Below, one piece after another: positions 1 through 12,525 of a DNA stretch of 64,000 nt (its first letter is position 1; each line of letters starts with the position of its first letter). The notes under the pieces are model-generated. The model was given only the letters and a program-made list of their open reading frames with translations. It was not told the DNA's origin and made no database searches. Position numbers and translations under genes: made by a program. Where the stretch lies: positions 1 to 64,000 of the IMG/VR virus record IMGVR_UViG_3300050343_000190; one strand, 5' to 3'. This stretch comes from a virus.

Positions 1-3000
1 AGTGTCGTTGAAAATACTATTGAGTTGCCTCAACACTTCTTTGTAACAGGAGAGGAAGTTGTATATTCTTATGATGTTCTTAATGAACCAATTGGAATTG
101 CTTCTACAGATGTTCCTGGAATTGGAGTTACTGATATATTACCATCTAAATTGTTTATCATCAAAGAGGATGAACTACTTGTAAGAGTTGCAGCCAGTGC
201 TACAGAGGCATTGTCTTTAATTCCCAACACCTTTTAATATTACAACTCTTGGAGTTGGATCCGATCATTATATAACCGCAAAGAATCAGAATCCTAAGAC
301 TCTGATCACTATTGATAATATGATCCAATCTCCTATTGTATCTACTGCTACTACAACGGGTGCTGGTAATACTTTTACAACTGTTCAAGATGTTCTTACT
401 TTAACTGAGCAACCAGAAAGATTCTTTAGTGGAGATTTTCTTCAGATTGACGATGAAATCGTAAGAGTATCCATTGTTGGATATGGCGGTTCTGATAATG
501 ATGTATATGTTCAGAGGCCAGTTTTAGGTACACTACTTGCAGATCACGTACAATTTGCAAAAATTACTAAGGTTATTGGTAATTACAATATTATCGATAA
601 TACACTTAGTTTTGCTGAGGCTAGTCTCCATATGGAAAAACTCCGATAGGATCTCCAGATAATCCTCCAGATCAAAGAGATTATAGTGGAATCACTACTT
701 TCTCTAGATTTAGTGGAAGATCGTTCATGAGAAATGGTCAAGTTGATTCTACAAATGATCCATACTACAAAAACTATATCTTTGACGGTATTGAAGATCA
801 ATTCACAGGAATTAAGAGTTCTTTTGAATTAAAAGTTGGTGGTCAAAGTGTTGATGGATTATCGGCAAGTAATGCTATTATTACAGTGAATGATTTATTC
901 CAATCACCTAAGGTAGATCAACTCAATGTTGATATTGAGGGAAACTACACTTTAGAAGAAGACAGTGGAGTAACAAATATCATCTTTGATGAAACATCTT
1001 ATGATAGAGAAGATGATATCATTATTAAAGGTCTTCCTGTTGGCGGTAGGATCGTCTCTGTTGGGTCTACAAAGGGATTTGGGTATCAATCACTAGTATC
1101 TGCTGCTGGAACTGCTACAGTGTCTTCTGCGGGAACCATTAGTGCTATTAACGTCTCTAACGTTGGTGGTGGATATCGAACTGGTATTCAAACTAATATT
1201 AATGTCTACATTCGTGAAGAAACAGTAGAGGCATCTAGTAAAGTTGCGATAGGAACTGCTCTTGTTACTAGAGGAAGAGTTACTGGAGTGGCTGTTACAA
1301 ATTCTGAGGTCTTCTACGCTCCTAGAGATATTTCTAACGTTGGTTATACTTCCATAACAGGTTTAACAACGGTTACAACATCTACAGCGCACGGATTATC
1401 TAAGGGGTAATGATATTGTTCTTTCTGGAATCGCAATGACTTGCGATTATGCTCTACCACTTACCGTAACAAATGCTCAATATGATAACATAACTGGAAT
1501 TATGACTGTTACCACTTCTGTGGGACATGGTTATAGCACATTCGGCAAACTCAGTGAAGTTATTCTAACTGGACTTGCATTTACTTGTGCATATGATGGT
1601 GGAGCGGGAATTCTTACTCACCCAAGAACAACAGATCCTGCATATAACGGTACAGGAGTAATTTCTGTTAATAGTGCTACCGAATTTGCTGTTAATGTTG
1701 GAGTTTCTACCACCGTTAACTTCTACACTAGTGGTGGAACTGCTCAGGGTATAATTATTGCCCCAAGACTCAACAATAATTCTGATAGTCAGTCAGATCC
1801 CTGCTTCGCAGTTTGTGAGTGTAAGAAGAGTTAATAGTGATACTGAGTTTGAAGTTAATACTGGTATTTCTACATTAGGTCACTTTTATGCTAGAGGTGG
1901 TAAAGTTGCGAAGTATCTAACTGTTGATTTTGATGATCCCTCTTCCATACGATAATCTGGCGCTACAACATATTCTACAACTTCAATCGGAGATACTGGA
2001 GGAAGATTTGCAAAGATTAGTGTTGTAGTTGGTGAAGGATCTAGTGTAACTGATTTTGATATAAAAAATGTTGGATATGGATATGAAATTAACAATGTAC
2101 TAACAGTTTCTGTTGGTGGAACGGATGGTATTCCTTACATGTATCACGGAAGATTCGCTGATGCTGGAAATCTTCTTACTTTTAACAGACAGTTCCTTGT
2201 TAAAGAAGAGCTGTTGGATATGCAACTGCTACATATCCTTCCCTACTTTCCAATCCAGATTATGATCAAACTAAGTGTGAAAGAGATACTGGGATTTATT
2301 GTTGATGCGTTAGCAAATGATCTCTTCTTTGGAGGAAACTTTAATTCTGTTGCAGCAGGAAATAAGTATTGGAATGGACCTCTAAATTATGTAACTGGAG
2401 AAACAATAGAAACCATTGCAACTTATGATTATCTTGCTGGTATTTCAACATTCGTTATAAACAATCAAATTCTACCTACTTCATATCAGGGTATTGCAGT
2501 CTCTGTTACCCAATTTACAGATGCTTCTATTGATTATGAAAATGGATCTTCATACACTCTTGATAGTTGTTCTGATGTTGCAACTTCAATTTCCAATCTA
2601 GTTGGAATTGTTACTACAATTATTGGTGATGGTGCAGCATATGCTCCACCAGTGATAAGTCCTTCTGCTAAACCAACACTTGCTTTACCAACAACATTAG
2701 ACTTTGATGAATTCAACTTCTATATTACTAAGACCCAAACTGATCAATTTACAGGATGGACAATTGGAGATCTTCAGGTTGTTGATGATATCAGTCCTCA
2801 GTTTAATGGAGATGCAACTAGATTTGCTATTAAATTTGATGGAGTTAGAACATCAATTAAAGCTGCTAAAGGATCTTTGATTGATGTTCAAGCAACGCTT
2901 CTAGTCTTTATTAATGATATTCTTCAAGTTCCTGGAGAGGCATATTTATTCCCAGGAGGTAGTACACTTCGCTTCTCAGAAGCCTCCAAAACTAGGAGAT

Positions 3001-4391
3001 GTCTGTAAAATTATCTTCTATAGAGGAACTGGAGATGTTGATGTTGAATTTGTAGATATTCTTGAGACTGTTTCTCCTGGAGATATCCTCACAATCGGTA
3101 GTGAGGATATTAGCCCCTAAAACAAAAAGATAGATCAGTTAAATCAGTTACTTCTACTGACTCGGTTGATACTTATCTTTATGGTGGTGTTGGAATCAGT
3201 AATGATCCATTTGTTGAGAGACCAGTTAATTGGTGTCGTGCAACCACTGATCTCATTATCGATGGTGAAGAAGTTAGCAAAGCAAGAGATATTTATGAGG
3301 CAGCAATTCTTCCTCTAACTAATATCATTTACGATGTTGGTACTGCAAGTACACAAATTTGGATTGAAGGCGCAAGAACTTTCTTCGATAATGCGAGAGA
3401 AAATTCAGAACTGAATTGGACAACTACCGTTGATATTATCGATCAAGATGAAACAGAAGAATCTATAGCAACTGCTTCAGTTACATCTGGAATTGTTACT
3501 CAAATATCCCTTACCAATGCAGGATCTGGGTATTTTAACATTCCTACAATATCTATCGGAGCGCCAAAAGATGATAGTGGAACTCAAGCAGAAGCTAATA
3601 TCATTATCGCATCTGGTAAAGTAGCAACCATTAATATTTCTGTTGGTGGAACTGGATATGATGATAATAATCCACCACCAGTTTTAATTTCACCACCAAC
3701 TCCAAAATCAGAAACAATATTTAGAGTTGACTTTGCAGGAGACTTTGGTGAAGTTATTGGAGTCGGAACAACAACAATTGGAGCAGGATCTTCTCAAGGT
3801 CTCATCTTTGAGTTTGCTATTCCAGAAAACTCTCCTTTGAAAGATGAAACAATTGTTGGTACTGGAAATACAATTGATTATAGTGGAATTGGAACAGGTG
3901 ACTTCTTTACTATACGAGATTCCACGGTCGGAAATGCGACAACAGTTGGATATGGCGTTACTTCAATTGAAATAGATGGAGTTGACTTGGTTGAAGGAAA
4001 TCAATTTATTGATAGTGTATTCCAAGTTCATGACATTGTTCCAGGAACTCCAATCGTTATATTCAGTGACGATTTTGTTGCAAGTTTAACAAGACTTGGT
4101 TCTTATTCTGTTGGATTAGGAGTTTCTACTACAGTCGCTGATGGTGCAACACTGATTATTGAAAATAACACTCAGGTTGTTACTGTTGTTGAAGATTATT
4201 CACAACTTGGACTTTCTTCATTCCTCTCTAGACAAACATTTGCAAACTTCTCTTGGGGTAGACTAGATAGTATTTCTAGACCATTCCCTGAAGCATATGA
4301 TATTAAGAGAGATAATGGAATTATTGGTATCGAAACATCACCTATTTTGAGAAGAAAGAATCCATTAAAAGCCTCCAATTATCTTTCATAA
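1..4391 (+). CDS. gp7: Baseplate wedge initiator gp7-like protein (5' partial, frameshifted)
   Basis: This very large protein enters from the left edge and ends 25 bases before gp8, the place of gene 7 in T4-like phages, where gp7 starts wedge assembly by binding gp10 and gp8. The assignment rests mainly on synteny; I see no diagnostic catalytic motif. The reading frame changes near 235, 640, 1410, 1800, 1950, 2220, 3000 and 3120, but joined segments give one continuous beta-rich, Gly/Thr/Ser-rich polypeptide. It contains repeated modules: a 'YDNITGIMTVTT..GHG' unit (about 1340-1760), a helical block with 'GFIVDALANDLFFGG' (about 2280-2640), and 'GSGYFNIPTISIG' turns (about 3505-3670). The first two recur in the 1692-residue fibre at 30898-35976. 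The segment 3210-3400 ('RPVNWCRATTDLIIDG') resembles large cyanophage baseplate proteins as I remember them. It could instead be another large baseplate or tail protein. Confidence 0.6.
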
Positions 4392-4394
4392 ATA
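4387..4394 (+). promoter_or_regulatory. T4-type late promoter (CATAAATA) before gp8
   Basis: The octamer CATAAATA matches the gp55-dependent late promoter consensus TATAAATA in seven of eight positions. It overlaps the end of the gp7-like gene and lies 22 bases upstream of the gp8 ATG, the spacing seen for other virion genes in this window. Confidence 0.6.
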
Positions 4395-4416
4395 ACTAGA
4401 AAAGTTCTGTATTTAA

Positions 4417-5970
4417 ATGTCCGCAATTATAACTGATCAACTTAGAATTTTGAATACGCAAAATTTTCTAGATCTTGCCGAAGATACGGAAAATAATGCT
4501 TTCTATGCTTTTATAGGACTTCCAAATCCCACAGACGTTGTTACTAACTGGGATACGTCTCCTCCTGCTCCTAAGGATTCTTTTGAGCAAGAGTTTGACT
4601 ACTGGGACACTATGATTGCACTGAAGAAGATATCTTCAGTGGATATTCGTCAAGTAATTAAAAAAATTACTTGGAATTCTGGTACTACTTATGATATGTA
4701 TCGCCATAATATTAGTAGAACAAACTTAGCAAAACCATCAAACGCTACAAGTCTTTATTCATCAAACTTTTATGTGATGAATAGCGACTTTAGAGTTTAT
4801 ATTTGTCTACAAAATGGTTCTGATCCAGAAAATATAGAGGGAAGACCATCTCTTGATGAACCTTTATTTACTGATCTAGAGCCACAGATTCCTGGAGATA
4901 GTGGTGATGGATATGTATGGAAATATTTGTATACTATCAAACCCTCTGATATTGTAAAATTTGATTCTGTAAATTTTATTCCTGTTCCAAAAAATTGGGA
5001 GACTGATTCTACATTTGATTCAATTAGAGATAATGCAGTAACAAGTGGTCAGATTAAAATTGTAAAAATAACAAATAGAGGTGCTGGTCTAGGAACTGGT
5101 GGAGTAACATACACAAATATTCCAATCAGTGGTGATGGGGAAGATGCGGAATGCACTATTGTCGTCAATAACGACTCAAAGGTTGACAGTGTAACTGTGT
5201 CGGATGGTGGAGAAGGATATACTCATGGAAGAGTCGATCTTTCAAATTCATCTATTATTTCGGGAACAACAATTCCTGAATTTGAAGTTATTATTCCACC
5301 ATCAGATGGACATGGCGCTAACATTTATAAAGAAATGGGATCGACTAACATTTTAATGTATACCCGCATTGAAAATGATTCTGATAATCCAGATTTTATT
5401 GTTGGAAACCAAGTTGCTAGAGTGGGAATTGTTCATAATCCAACAAAAGATGGATCTACAGAGTTATTAACTGATGATAAAGTTAGTGCTGTCTATGCAT
5501 TAAAACTTACCGGTATTGGATATAGTTCGGCATCTTTTGTTTTTGATAGTGAGGTAACTCAAGAAGTCGGTTTGGGAAGTACTGCTGTTGGTAGAGTAGT
5601 TTCTTATGATGAAATCACTGGTGTTTTAAAATACTGGCAGGATAAGGCTCAGGTTGGATTTAATACTGATGGATCTCAAAAAGTTCCAGAATATGGATAT
5701 ATACAACATAGATTTACATCTGATACTGATGATGGTGGAACATTAACTATTAACGGAGGATCAGTTGAACTATCAATTGATGCAAACTATAGCGGTATAA
5801 CTACCTCTATAAATAATACTACATATAACCTGGGACAAAATTTTACAAACGGAACTGCTCTTCCAGAAGTAAAAAAATACTCAGGAGACATCATATATGT
5901 CGATAATAGACCCGCGATCACTAGATCAAAGAGTCAAAAAGAAGATATTAAGGTCATTTTGCAATTCTAA
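4417..5970 (+). CDS. gp8: Baseplate wedge subunit gp8
   Basis: Structural subunit of the baseplate wedge, which binds gp7 and gp10. The 517-residue frame is intact. The segment 'GDSGDGYVWKYLYTIKPSD' (about residues 160-180) matches T4 gp8 'PGDGYVWEYLFEIPP', and the C-terminus 'GDIIYVDNRPAITRSKSQ' followed by a short beta end matches the T4 gp8 terminus. T4 gp8 has 334 residues. The extra length lies in the middle (about residues 210-450), where two 'G-x-G-Y/L' turns occur (for example 'VSDGGEGYTHGRVDL') of the type scattered through other virion proteins here. A late promoter precedes it and the next gene starts six bases after its stop. Confidence 0.9.
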   Translation: MSAIITDQLRILNTQNFLDLAEDTENNAFYAFIGLPNPTDVVTNWDTSPPAPKDSFEQEFDYWDTMIALKKISSVDIRQVIKKITWNSGTTYDMYRHNISRTNLAKPSNATSLYSSNFYVMNSDFRVYICLQNGSDPENIEGRPSLDEPLFTDLEPQIPGDSGDGYVWKYLYTIKPSDIVKFDSVNFIPVPKNWETDSTFDSIRDNAVTSGQIKIVKITNRGAGLGTGGVTYTNIPISGDGEDAECTIVVNNDSKVDSVTVSDGGEGYTHGRVDLSNSSIISGTTIPEFEVIIPPSDGHGANIYKEMGSTNILMYTRIENDSDNPDFIVGNQVARVGIVHNPTKDGSTELLTDDKVSAVYALKLTGIGYSSASFVFDSEVTQEVGLGSTAVGRVVSYDEITGVLKYWQDKAQVGFNTDGSQKVPEYGYIQHRFTSDTDDGGTLTINGGSVELSIDANYSGITTSINNTTYNLGQNFTNGTALPEVKKYSGDIIYVDNRPAITRSKSQKEDIKVILQF

Positions 5971-5976
5971 GAAATC

Positions 5977-8900
5977 ATGCCCCAGGAACTAAATCTTAAC
6001 GTTTCTCCTTATTATGACGATTTTGATCGCGATAATGATTATTATCGCGTTCTGTTTAAACCAGGGTATCCTGTTCAGGCAAGAGAACTTACGACTATGC
6101 AGTCTATGCTGCAAGGTCAGTTAGAGAAATTTAGTGATCATTTCTTTAAAGAAGGGAAAGAGCTATAACTGGTGGAGAAATTCAATATTATGAAAAATAT
6201 CCATGTGTTATGGTTGATGATTCCTTCAATGGAAAGTCAATCTTAGAATATGCTGCGGATTTATTAGACGAAGTTATTGTTGGCGAAAGTTCGGGAATTA
6301 GAGCAAGAGTCGATTCATATTTACCGGGATCTAGTTCTGAAAGGGGATTTGATACTTATTATATTACATATCTAAGTTCAGATTCAGGATCTTCTGAGTT
6401 TACTGGTTTTATTCCAGGAGAAAACCTATTAACAGAAGATGGAATTCAGACTACTAATAACTTAGCGGATGAATATGATTCTGATGATCCAGATGCAGCA
6501 ATTCAAGAAAATTTAGAAAACTTAATTGTATTTGGAGAGAATGCTCCATTTGCAAGATGTGTTGAAGAAAGTCCAAATGAAGTTGGATCTGCAGTTCATA
6601 TTAATGAAGGTGTTTACTATATTAGAGGACACTTTGTAGAGTCTGAGGAAAAAACCTTACTACTTGATCAGTATGATGATAAACCATCATATAGAGTAGG
6701 TTTAATTATTACAGAAGAGATTGCAACACATTTAGATGATGATGCTCTTCTTGATAATGCACAAGGATTTTCTAACTTTACAGCACCAGGTGCAGATAGA
6801 TTACGAATTGAAATTGATCTAGTAAAGATTGACCTTGATGAAGACGACGATGTAGAGAATTTTGTTGAATTAATGGTCGTTCAAAACGGTCAGATTGTCA
6901 ACAATAATAGAAGCAGACAACAAACAGATAATGAAAAATACATTGCAGAAAGAGTTGATGATGTTGCTGGAGACTTCTATGTAGAGCAACCAGAGGTAGA
7001 GATTTTAGAAGCTTCTAAATGATAAAGAAGGTAATGATGGGTTATATGAACCTGGAGAACTTACTTTACAGGGATCAGAACCTACAGATGATATGGGAAT
7101 CTATAAGATTTCCCCATTTAAAAAGCCTATGTTAATGGGTATCAAATTGAAATTAATACACCAACATATCTTGAATTTGATAAACCAAGAGAAACTAAAG
7201 AGTTTGAAGATCAGCAGTTAGCATATAACTCTGGACCAACATTAGCAATAAACAGAGTATTTGGATATCCAACTTTAGGAATTCAAACAAGTTTTTATAT
7301 CACTCTTAGAGATGAAAGAGTTGGTGGATCTCAAGCAACAGCTGCCGGTAAAGAAATTGGTGTTGCTAGAGTTTATGATTATGAATTAGAAGACGGAACA
7401 TATGAAAGAGAAAATTTAGACTTAAACACTTGGGATCTTACATTATATGATGTTAGACCCTATGTTGAATTTGAACTGAATGAGCCAGTAAAATTAACAA
7501 CTCCTATTCATATTAAAGGAAAAGCAACTGGAGCAACTGGACACCTCAGATTTGATGTTAATAATTCTGGTATTGCTACCGCTTATGATGTAAGAGGTAG
7601 ATTCAACGTAGGTGAAAAGTTAATCTTTAATGGTGTAGAAGAAAATACAAGAGTCGTAAAGGATGCAACAGAATATGGAATTAATAAAGTAAGATCTATT
7701 CATGCAGTAAATGCAAATGGAACTTTCTTTAGTGCAGATACTATACTTGAAGATAGCTTCTGAGGATATTCCAGAACCAGGTTTAAATGTAAGTATAACT
7801 GGAGCATCTAGTGGTGTTTCTACGGTAAGTGTTGCAAACTTCAATCTAGATAAAGTATTTGATGTTGGTGATCTTGTATCATATACAAATTCTGGAAACC
7901 CAGAAATTGTAACCTATAATAAAGTTTCTGCTGTAGCTATATCTAAAACAAACATGAGACTGGAGGCGATTACTTCAGTAACAGGAATCTGTGCTGGTGC
8001 TCTCCCAACTTCTGCAGTACAGACTACAGATTTCCAAAAAATTGAAACAGAAATTGAAACTTCTGACGATAATACTCTTTATACAGAGTTTCCAAAAGAT
8101 TTTGTTGCGAAAGTAAATCTTGAAGATTCTACTATTGTCGTTAGAAAAACATTTGATATCAATATTACTGATGGTGCAACAAATGCTATACAATCAGGAA
8201 CTGATTTTACTTTCCTTCCTTTCACAGCAGGAAGATATGTCCTAACAAGAAATGATGGAACTATTGAAGAACTGACTGATGATAAAATGACCTTCAATGG
8301 GTCATCTACACAATTAACCATAAAAGGACTTGGATCTAATACTGCTGGTGTTCTTGTAGCAACTTGCAACAAATCTAATAACACATCTAAAGTAAAAATT
8401 AGAAATAGAATTGGATCTCTTATTATTGATAAATCAAGAGTTCGTCAATCTGGTGTTGGTGGAACCACATTAAACGATGGACTGACATATGGAAATTATC
8501 CATATGGTACTAGAGTACAGGATGAAGAGATTGCTTTGATGAGACCCGATGTTATCGAGGTCTTAGGAATTTTTGAATCTGATAATACTGCAGAACCAGA
8601 TGTTAAGAGACTAGAATTTAGCACCTTCTCTGGCCCTACTCAGTCTACCGATGATTTAATTATTGGTGAAAGATTTGAAGGAGCAACTAGTGAAGCTATC
8701 GGTATTGTAATTGAAAAAATAAATGATACTACTATAGGATTCATACCAGCAAATGATGATGCATTTGATGAACCTGGTGAGAAAATTACATTTAAAGAGT
8801 CTGGAGTAACTGCAAGTTTTGTAAAAGAAACTGGATCAGATTTAAACATTACAAATAAATTTGATTTAGCAGATGGATTTGAAGACACAATATATGATTA

Positions 8901-11900
8901 TGCTAGACTTGTAAGAAATAAAGATGCTAAAGAACCTAAGAGAAAATTAAAAATTATATACGAGTTCTGCACATATGATGCTGCAGACACAGGAGATATC
9001 ACAACGGTAGATTCCTACTCTAATTTTGACTATAAGGATATTCCAGAAACTGGAGACCTTAGACATAGTGATATTATTGATATTAGACCAAGAGTTGATT
9101 TTTATAATGTAACAGAAAATTCTAGATCACCATTTGAATTTTTTGGCAGATCTTTTGATGGTGATGGAAACTCTGCTGATTTTATTCTTGCATCAGACGA
9201 AACTATCACACTTGATTACTCAATCTACTTAGCTAGAGTTGATAAAATTTTCTTAGATGAAGCAGGACAGTTTCACAATGTAGAAGGTCCTCCATCAGAA
9301 AATCCAGCACCTCCTGGAGCAAAGGATGATTCTATTGAAGTTGCTCAAATTATTCATCCACCATTCCTTGAAGATGTAGAAGACGCCAGTATTGAATTAG
9401 CGGACCATAAACGCTATACAATGGATGATATTGGAGATCTAGAAGATCGTATTAAGCAACTTGAGTACTATACATCTTTAAACCTTCTTGAGCAAAGTAC
9501 TGCTAATATGAAGGTGACTGATGGTAATGGTCTTAATAGGTTTAAGTCTGGATTCTTTGTTGATGATTTCTCTGATGCAGAAAATCAACTAAAGGTAACA
9601 ATTCTTAAGAACTCTGTAGATACTGAAGAGGGTGAATTAAGGGCTGCTCCATATACTACTCAAATTGACTTAGAGTTAGGAACATTCAGCGCACTAGGTA
9701 TTGGAACTGACGTTATTGATTCTGTTACTCTTGATCCAGAATTTGATACCAATATTATTGGTGAAAATATCAAAATGACTGGTAGAGTGATTACTCTCGA
9801 TTATGATGAGCAAATTGAGATTCATCAACCATATGCAACTCAAAACGTTCCAGTTAATACTTTTGCTGATATATTTTATGAAGGTGAATTAGAACTTCAA
9901 CCAGATTCTGACCTTTGGGTGCGCCAGAACTTGGGTGGAAGAAGAGTAAAAGATTCAAGAGGTAAATTCTGGTTCACTAGACGGCAATGGAGAAAAATGA
10001 GATGGAATCCTAACTTCGGTTGGGGTGGTGTTATTTGGAAAGATTGGAGACATCATTGGAAAGGTAATCTTCCTAAGGGAGGGCGTCGTCGTGGTGGAGA
10101 ATATAGTGGAACAACTGCTAACCGTAGGAGGAGAAGGAGAAGAAGAAGAATTAGAGCAGCTGGAGGAGTCTTTAGACGGAAAAAGAGATTAAAGATTAAT
10201 AGAAGAAGAAAGCATCGGTTTAAGATTAAGAGAGGTGGTGCTAGAAGAAAGGGATGGGGTAAGAGAACTATAAGACGTAGATTCTGGGCAAGAAGAGTAC
10301 GCCAAGGAAGACGCTTTGTATCCGTAGCCGTCCGTAAGTGGATGAGAATGCGGAACATTCAATTCAAAGCGAAGAAGATGAAACCCAACACAAGGGTTTA
10401 CGCTTTCTTTGATGGTGTTCCAGTAATGAAAACCATTACTCCTAAGCTTATCGAAGTTAAGATGATCAAGGGAACGTTCCAGGTTGGTGAACGTGTAACT
10501 AGTGCAAGAAGGAGAAGATTCCGTAGAAGAGGATCTATTGCAGTTAAAGTAAGAAGGAGAAGAATCAGAGTTAGATCCGTTAGAGGATGGCGTTGGGCAA
10601 TGAGATTCTCTGGACGAGTTTGTCCAATTAATCATAAAGAAGGTCCAGTTAATACTCCATTAAAAGTATATGGTCAGAACCCATATACAAAGACGGCGAT
10701 GCCTACAAGTTATGCATCCAATTCTACGATTCTGAATATTGATACTTTCATCATGTCCCTCAAACAAAGAGGAAGATATTGGGGATTTATTAACCGTAAG
10801 ATGCGTCTAAAAGGACGTAAGAGTAAAAGCCGTTTGTAGAGTTGTTAATAAACGACTTATCACAGACGGTCAGGGCACTGTTGCAGGTTCATTCTTCCTT
10901 CCAGCAGCAGATGGTGTGAGAAAGAGAAAATTTGGTTATGCATTTAGTGCTGGTAAAAAAACATTTAGATTAGTTGACTCCAAAACTAACTCTGATGATA
11001 AGGCAGAACTCACCACAATGGCTGAGGATGAATTTACATGTACCGGTGGTGGTCTTAAGACAAGATATCACCTTCGGAGATTGAAAGTCAGAAGAGGACG
11101 TAGATGTACTCGCAGACCAAATGCAGAGGTCGGAAGAAGAAGAGTACTTAGGAAGTGTAGAGGTGGTCGAGCACGTCCAGTAACTCCCGATCCAGGAGAC
11201 GAAGAAGAATCAGCACCAATCAGTCCCACTCCACCAGGAGGGACGAAAGCCACCGAGACACGTTGACCCACCTAAAGGTCCTAAAGTGCCGAAGGATCCA
11301 CGTCCATGTCGGCGTAAAGGAAGGGGTAAGAAAAGGTGTAAACCAGGAGGCAAGACGCCACCACCCAAGAAGAATAGACCTAAAGTCAAAACTGCTAAGG
11401 TTAAATACGTCTTTGATAAGAAAGGAAAAGCACTTCCTATTTGGTATGTTCCATATACCATTAAAAAGGGTAAAAATAAGGGAAAAACTAGATACCTTAA
11501 CTTTAACCAAATTAGAAGACTAGGTGGTAAAAAGGATGCTAAGAGAGCATTCAGGGAGTTTGGATACCCTCTTCCACCTAAGAATTACCCAGGTAGAGGT
11601 AAACCAGCAAGACCAACTGGAGGTAAAAAGAAGACAACTACCATTGCGATTAAACAAAATCGTAAAGGTGTGATGAAGGTTATTGATACCTCCAAGAAGG
11701 CAAGGAAACTCAAGAGAAAGGGTAAGAAGTCTAACGTCAGGGATGTTATTAAACCAGGCGATAAGGATTATGGCTATTACAACAAGGGTAAACCCCAACT
11801 CTGGAAGTATGGTGCAACACTTCTTGCAACACAAAACAAGAAAGCAACTAAAAAAGTTACTAAGAGAGGTAAGAAGAAGTTTGAGAAACGAGGATTCCCT

Positions 11901-12488
11901 GTTAATAAATTACCACTTAAGAATGGTAGTATAAAGAGATTCCAGCCACGCAAACCAAGACCACGGAGAAGGTCTCGTCCAAGACCTGCACCAAGACCAA
12001 CGCCAAGAGCAAATAGGAGAAGAAGATTAGGTGGAGGTTATCCACGGAGACCTAGACCTAGACCAAGACCAAGACCTCCAGCACGTCCACCTAGACCACC
12101 AGGTAGAGCAGCAAGAAGAGGAGGAGGAAGAAGAAGAGGAAGAAGAGGAAGAAGATCCGACCTCTTACTGAAGACAAACATTATGATCATCCAAAACGCA
12201 CTAAATAGAGTGTTTAGAGTCTGAAATATATTATGATTTCTCTTTTGAATAAAGTATGTAATCTTAATGGAACACTTTATAAGTGGAATGATAAAATGAA
12301 AAAACATCATGAAAGAGAGGGTTATGAGTATGGTCTCATAGCCCAGGAAGTTCAAAAAGAGTTTCCCGAAATGGTTTACGAAGAAGATGGGTATCTATCT
12401 GTTGATTATATTCAAATGATACCCGTCTTAGTAGAAGCCCATTAAAGAACTTAAAGGTGAACTTAATACATTAAAAGCAAATAAATAA
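5977..12488 (+). CDS. Giant DUF4815-type virion structural protein with Arg-rich inserts and C-terminal S74 domain (frameshifted)
   Basis: This occupies the gp9/gp10 position of the baseplate cluster. The start 'MPQELNLNVSPYYDDFD' and the following 'KPGYPVQARELTTMQSML' are typical of the DUF4815 family of phage structural proteins. Frameshifts fall near 6165, 7020, 7120, 7750, 10840, 11265 and 12225; joined, the product exceeds 2100 residues. In order it has a DUF4815 N-terminal and core region (5977-9900), an Arg/Lys-rich insertion (9950-10330), a conserved block 'KWMRMRNIQFKAKKMKPNTR' and 'VYAFFDGV' (10330-10480), further Arg-rich stretches, a 'GSFFLPAADG' block (10880-11060), a long Lys/Arg/Pro-rich region (11068-12155) and an S74-type intramolecular chaperone (12156-12488). 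The conserved blocks between the basic stretches argue that the gene is real. The host-contact or baseplate role is inferred from family and position. Confidence 0.7.
10080..10610 (+). other. Arginine-rich insertions within the DUF4815-type protein
   Basis: The translated segment carries runs such as 'NRRRRRRRRRIRAAGG' and 'RRRRFRRRGSIAVKVRRRR', with Arg plus Lys making up roughly a third to half of residues. It brackets the conserved 'KPNTRVYAFFDGV' block. The codons are mostly AGA/AGG with CGT, not a simple tandem DNA repeat, so the charge appears to be kept at protein level. Family members known to me carry neutral or acidic residues here. Confidence 0.8.
11068..12155 (+). other. Lys/Arg/Pro-rich low-complexity region before the S74 domain
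   Basis: About 360 residues with very high Arg, Lys, Pro and Gly content across two frames joined near 11265. Sub-blocks are a Cys/Arg stretch (about 11090-11170), a short Pro/Glu linker (about 11190-11260), a Lys-rich stretch with few acidic residues (about 11300-11930), then alternating Pro-Arg ('RPRPRPRPPARPPRPP', about 12045-12100) and a Gly-Arg end just before the S74 junction. The alternating PR/GR pattern resembles disordered nucleic-acid-binding tails. Function is not known. Confidence 0.8.
12156..12488 (+). other. S74 intramolecular chaperone domain (endosialidase-type) closing the basic protein
   Basis: The domain opens with Ser-Asp followed by 'LLLKTN', the usual S-D-x-x-x-K cleavage motif of peptidase S74 domains, and continues with 'LNGTLYKWND', 'YGLIAQEVQKEFPEMV' and 'LSVDYIQMIPVLVEA'. 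A corrected frame ends in a coiled coil 'KELKGELNTLKANK' at 12488. In characterised S74 proteins this domain drives trimerisation of a beta-helical stalk and then cuts itself off at the conserved Ser. If active here it would leave the Arg-rich region at the new C-terminus. Frame breaks fall near 12225 and 12440. Confidence 0.8.
12480..12487 (+). promoter_or_regulatory. T4-type late promoter (AATAAATA)
   Basis: AATAAATA overlaps the last codons of the S74 domain and lies 38 bases before the ATG of the next structural gene. It matches the late octamer except at the first base. Confidence 0.5.
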
Positions 12489-12525
12489 AAGTAAATTATT
12501 CACCAAAAAGCTATTGAGCAGATAA

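Noticed and set aside
10053-10635. Long open frames on the - strand opposite the Arg-rich region
   Set aside because: They are Ser/Leu/Pro-rich mirror images of AGA/CGT-rich coding DNA on the + strand, without ribosome-binding sites or recognisable domains.
11068-11510. Overlapping - strand frames and a second + frame at 11263-11523 in the basic region
   Set aside because: They are shadows. The frame with conserved basic composition continuing into the S74 domain is preferred.
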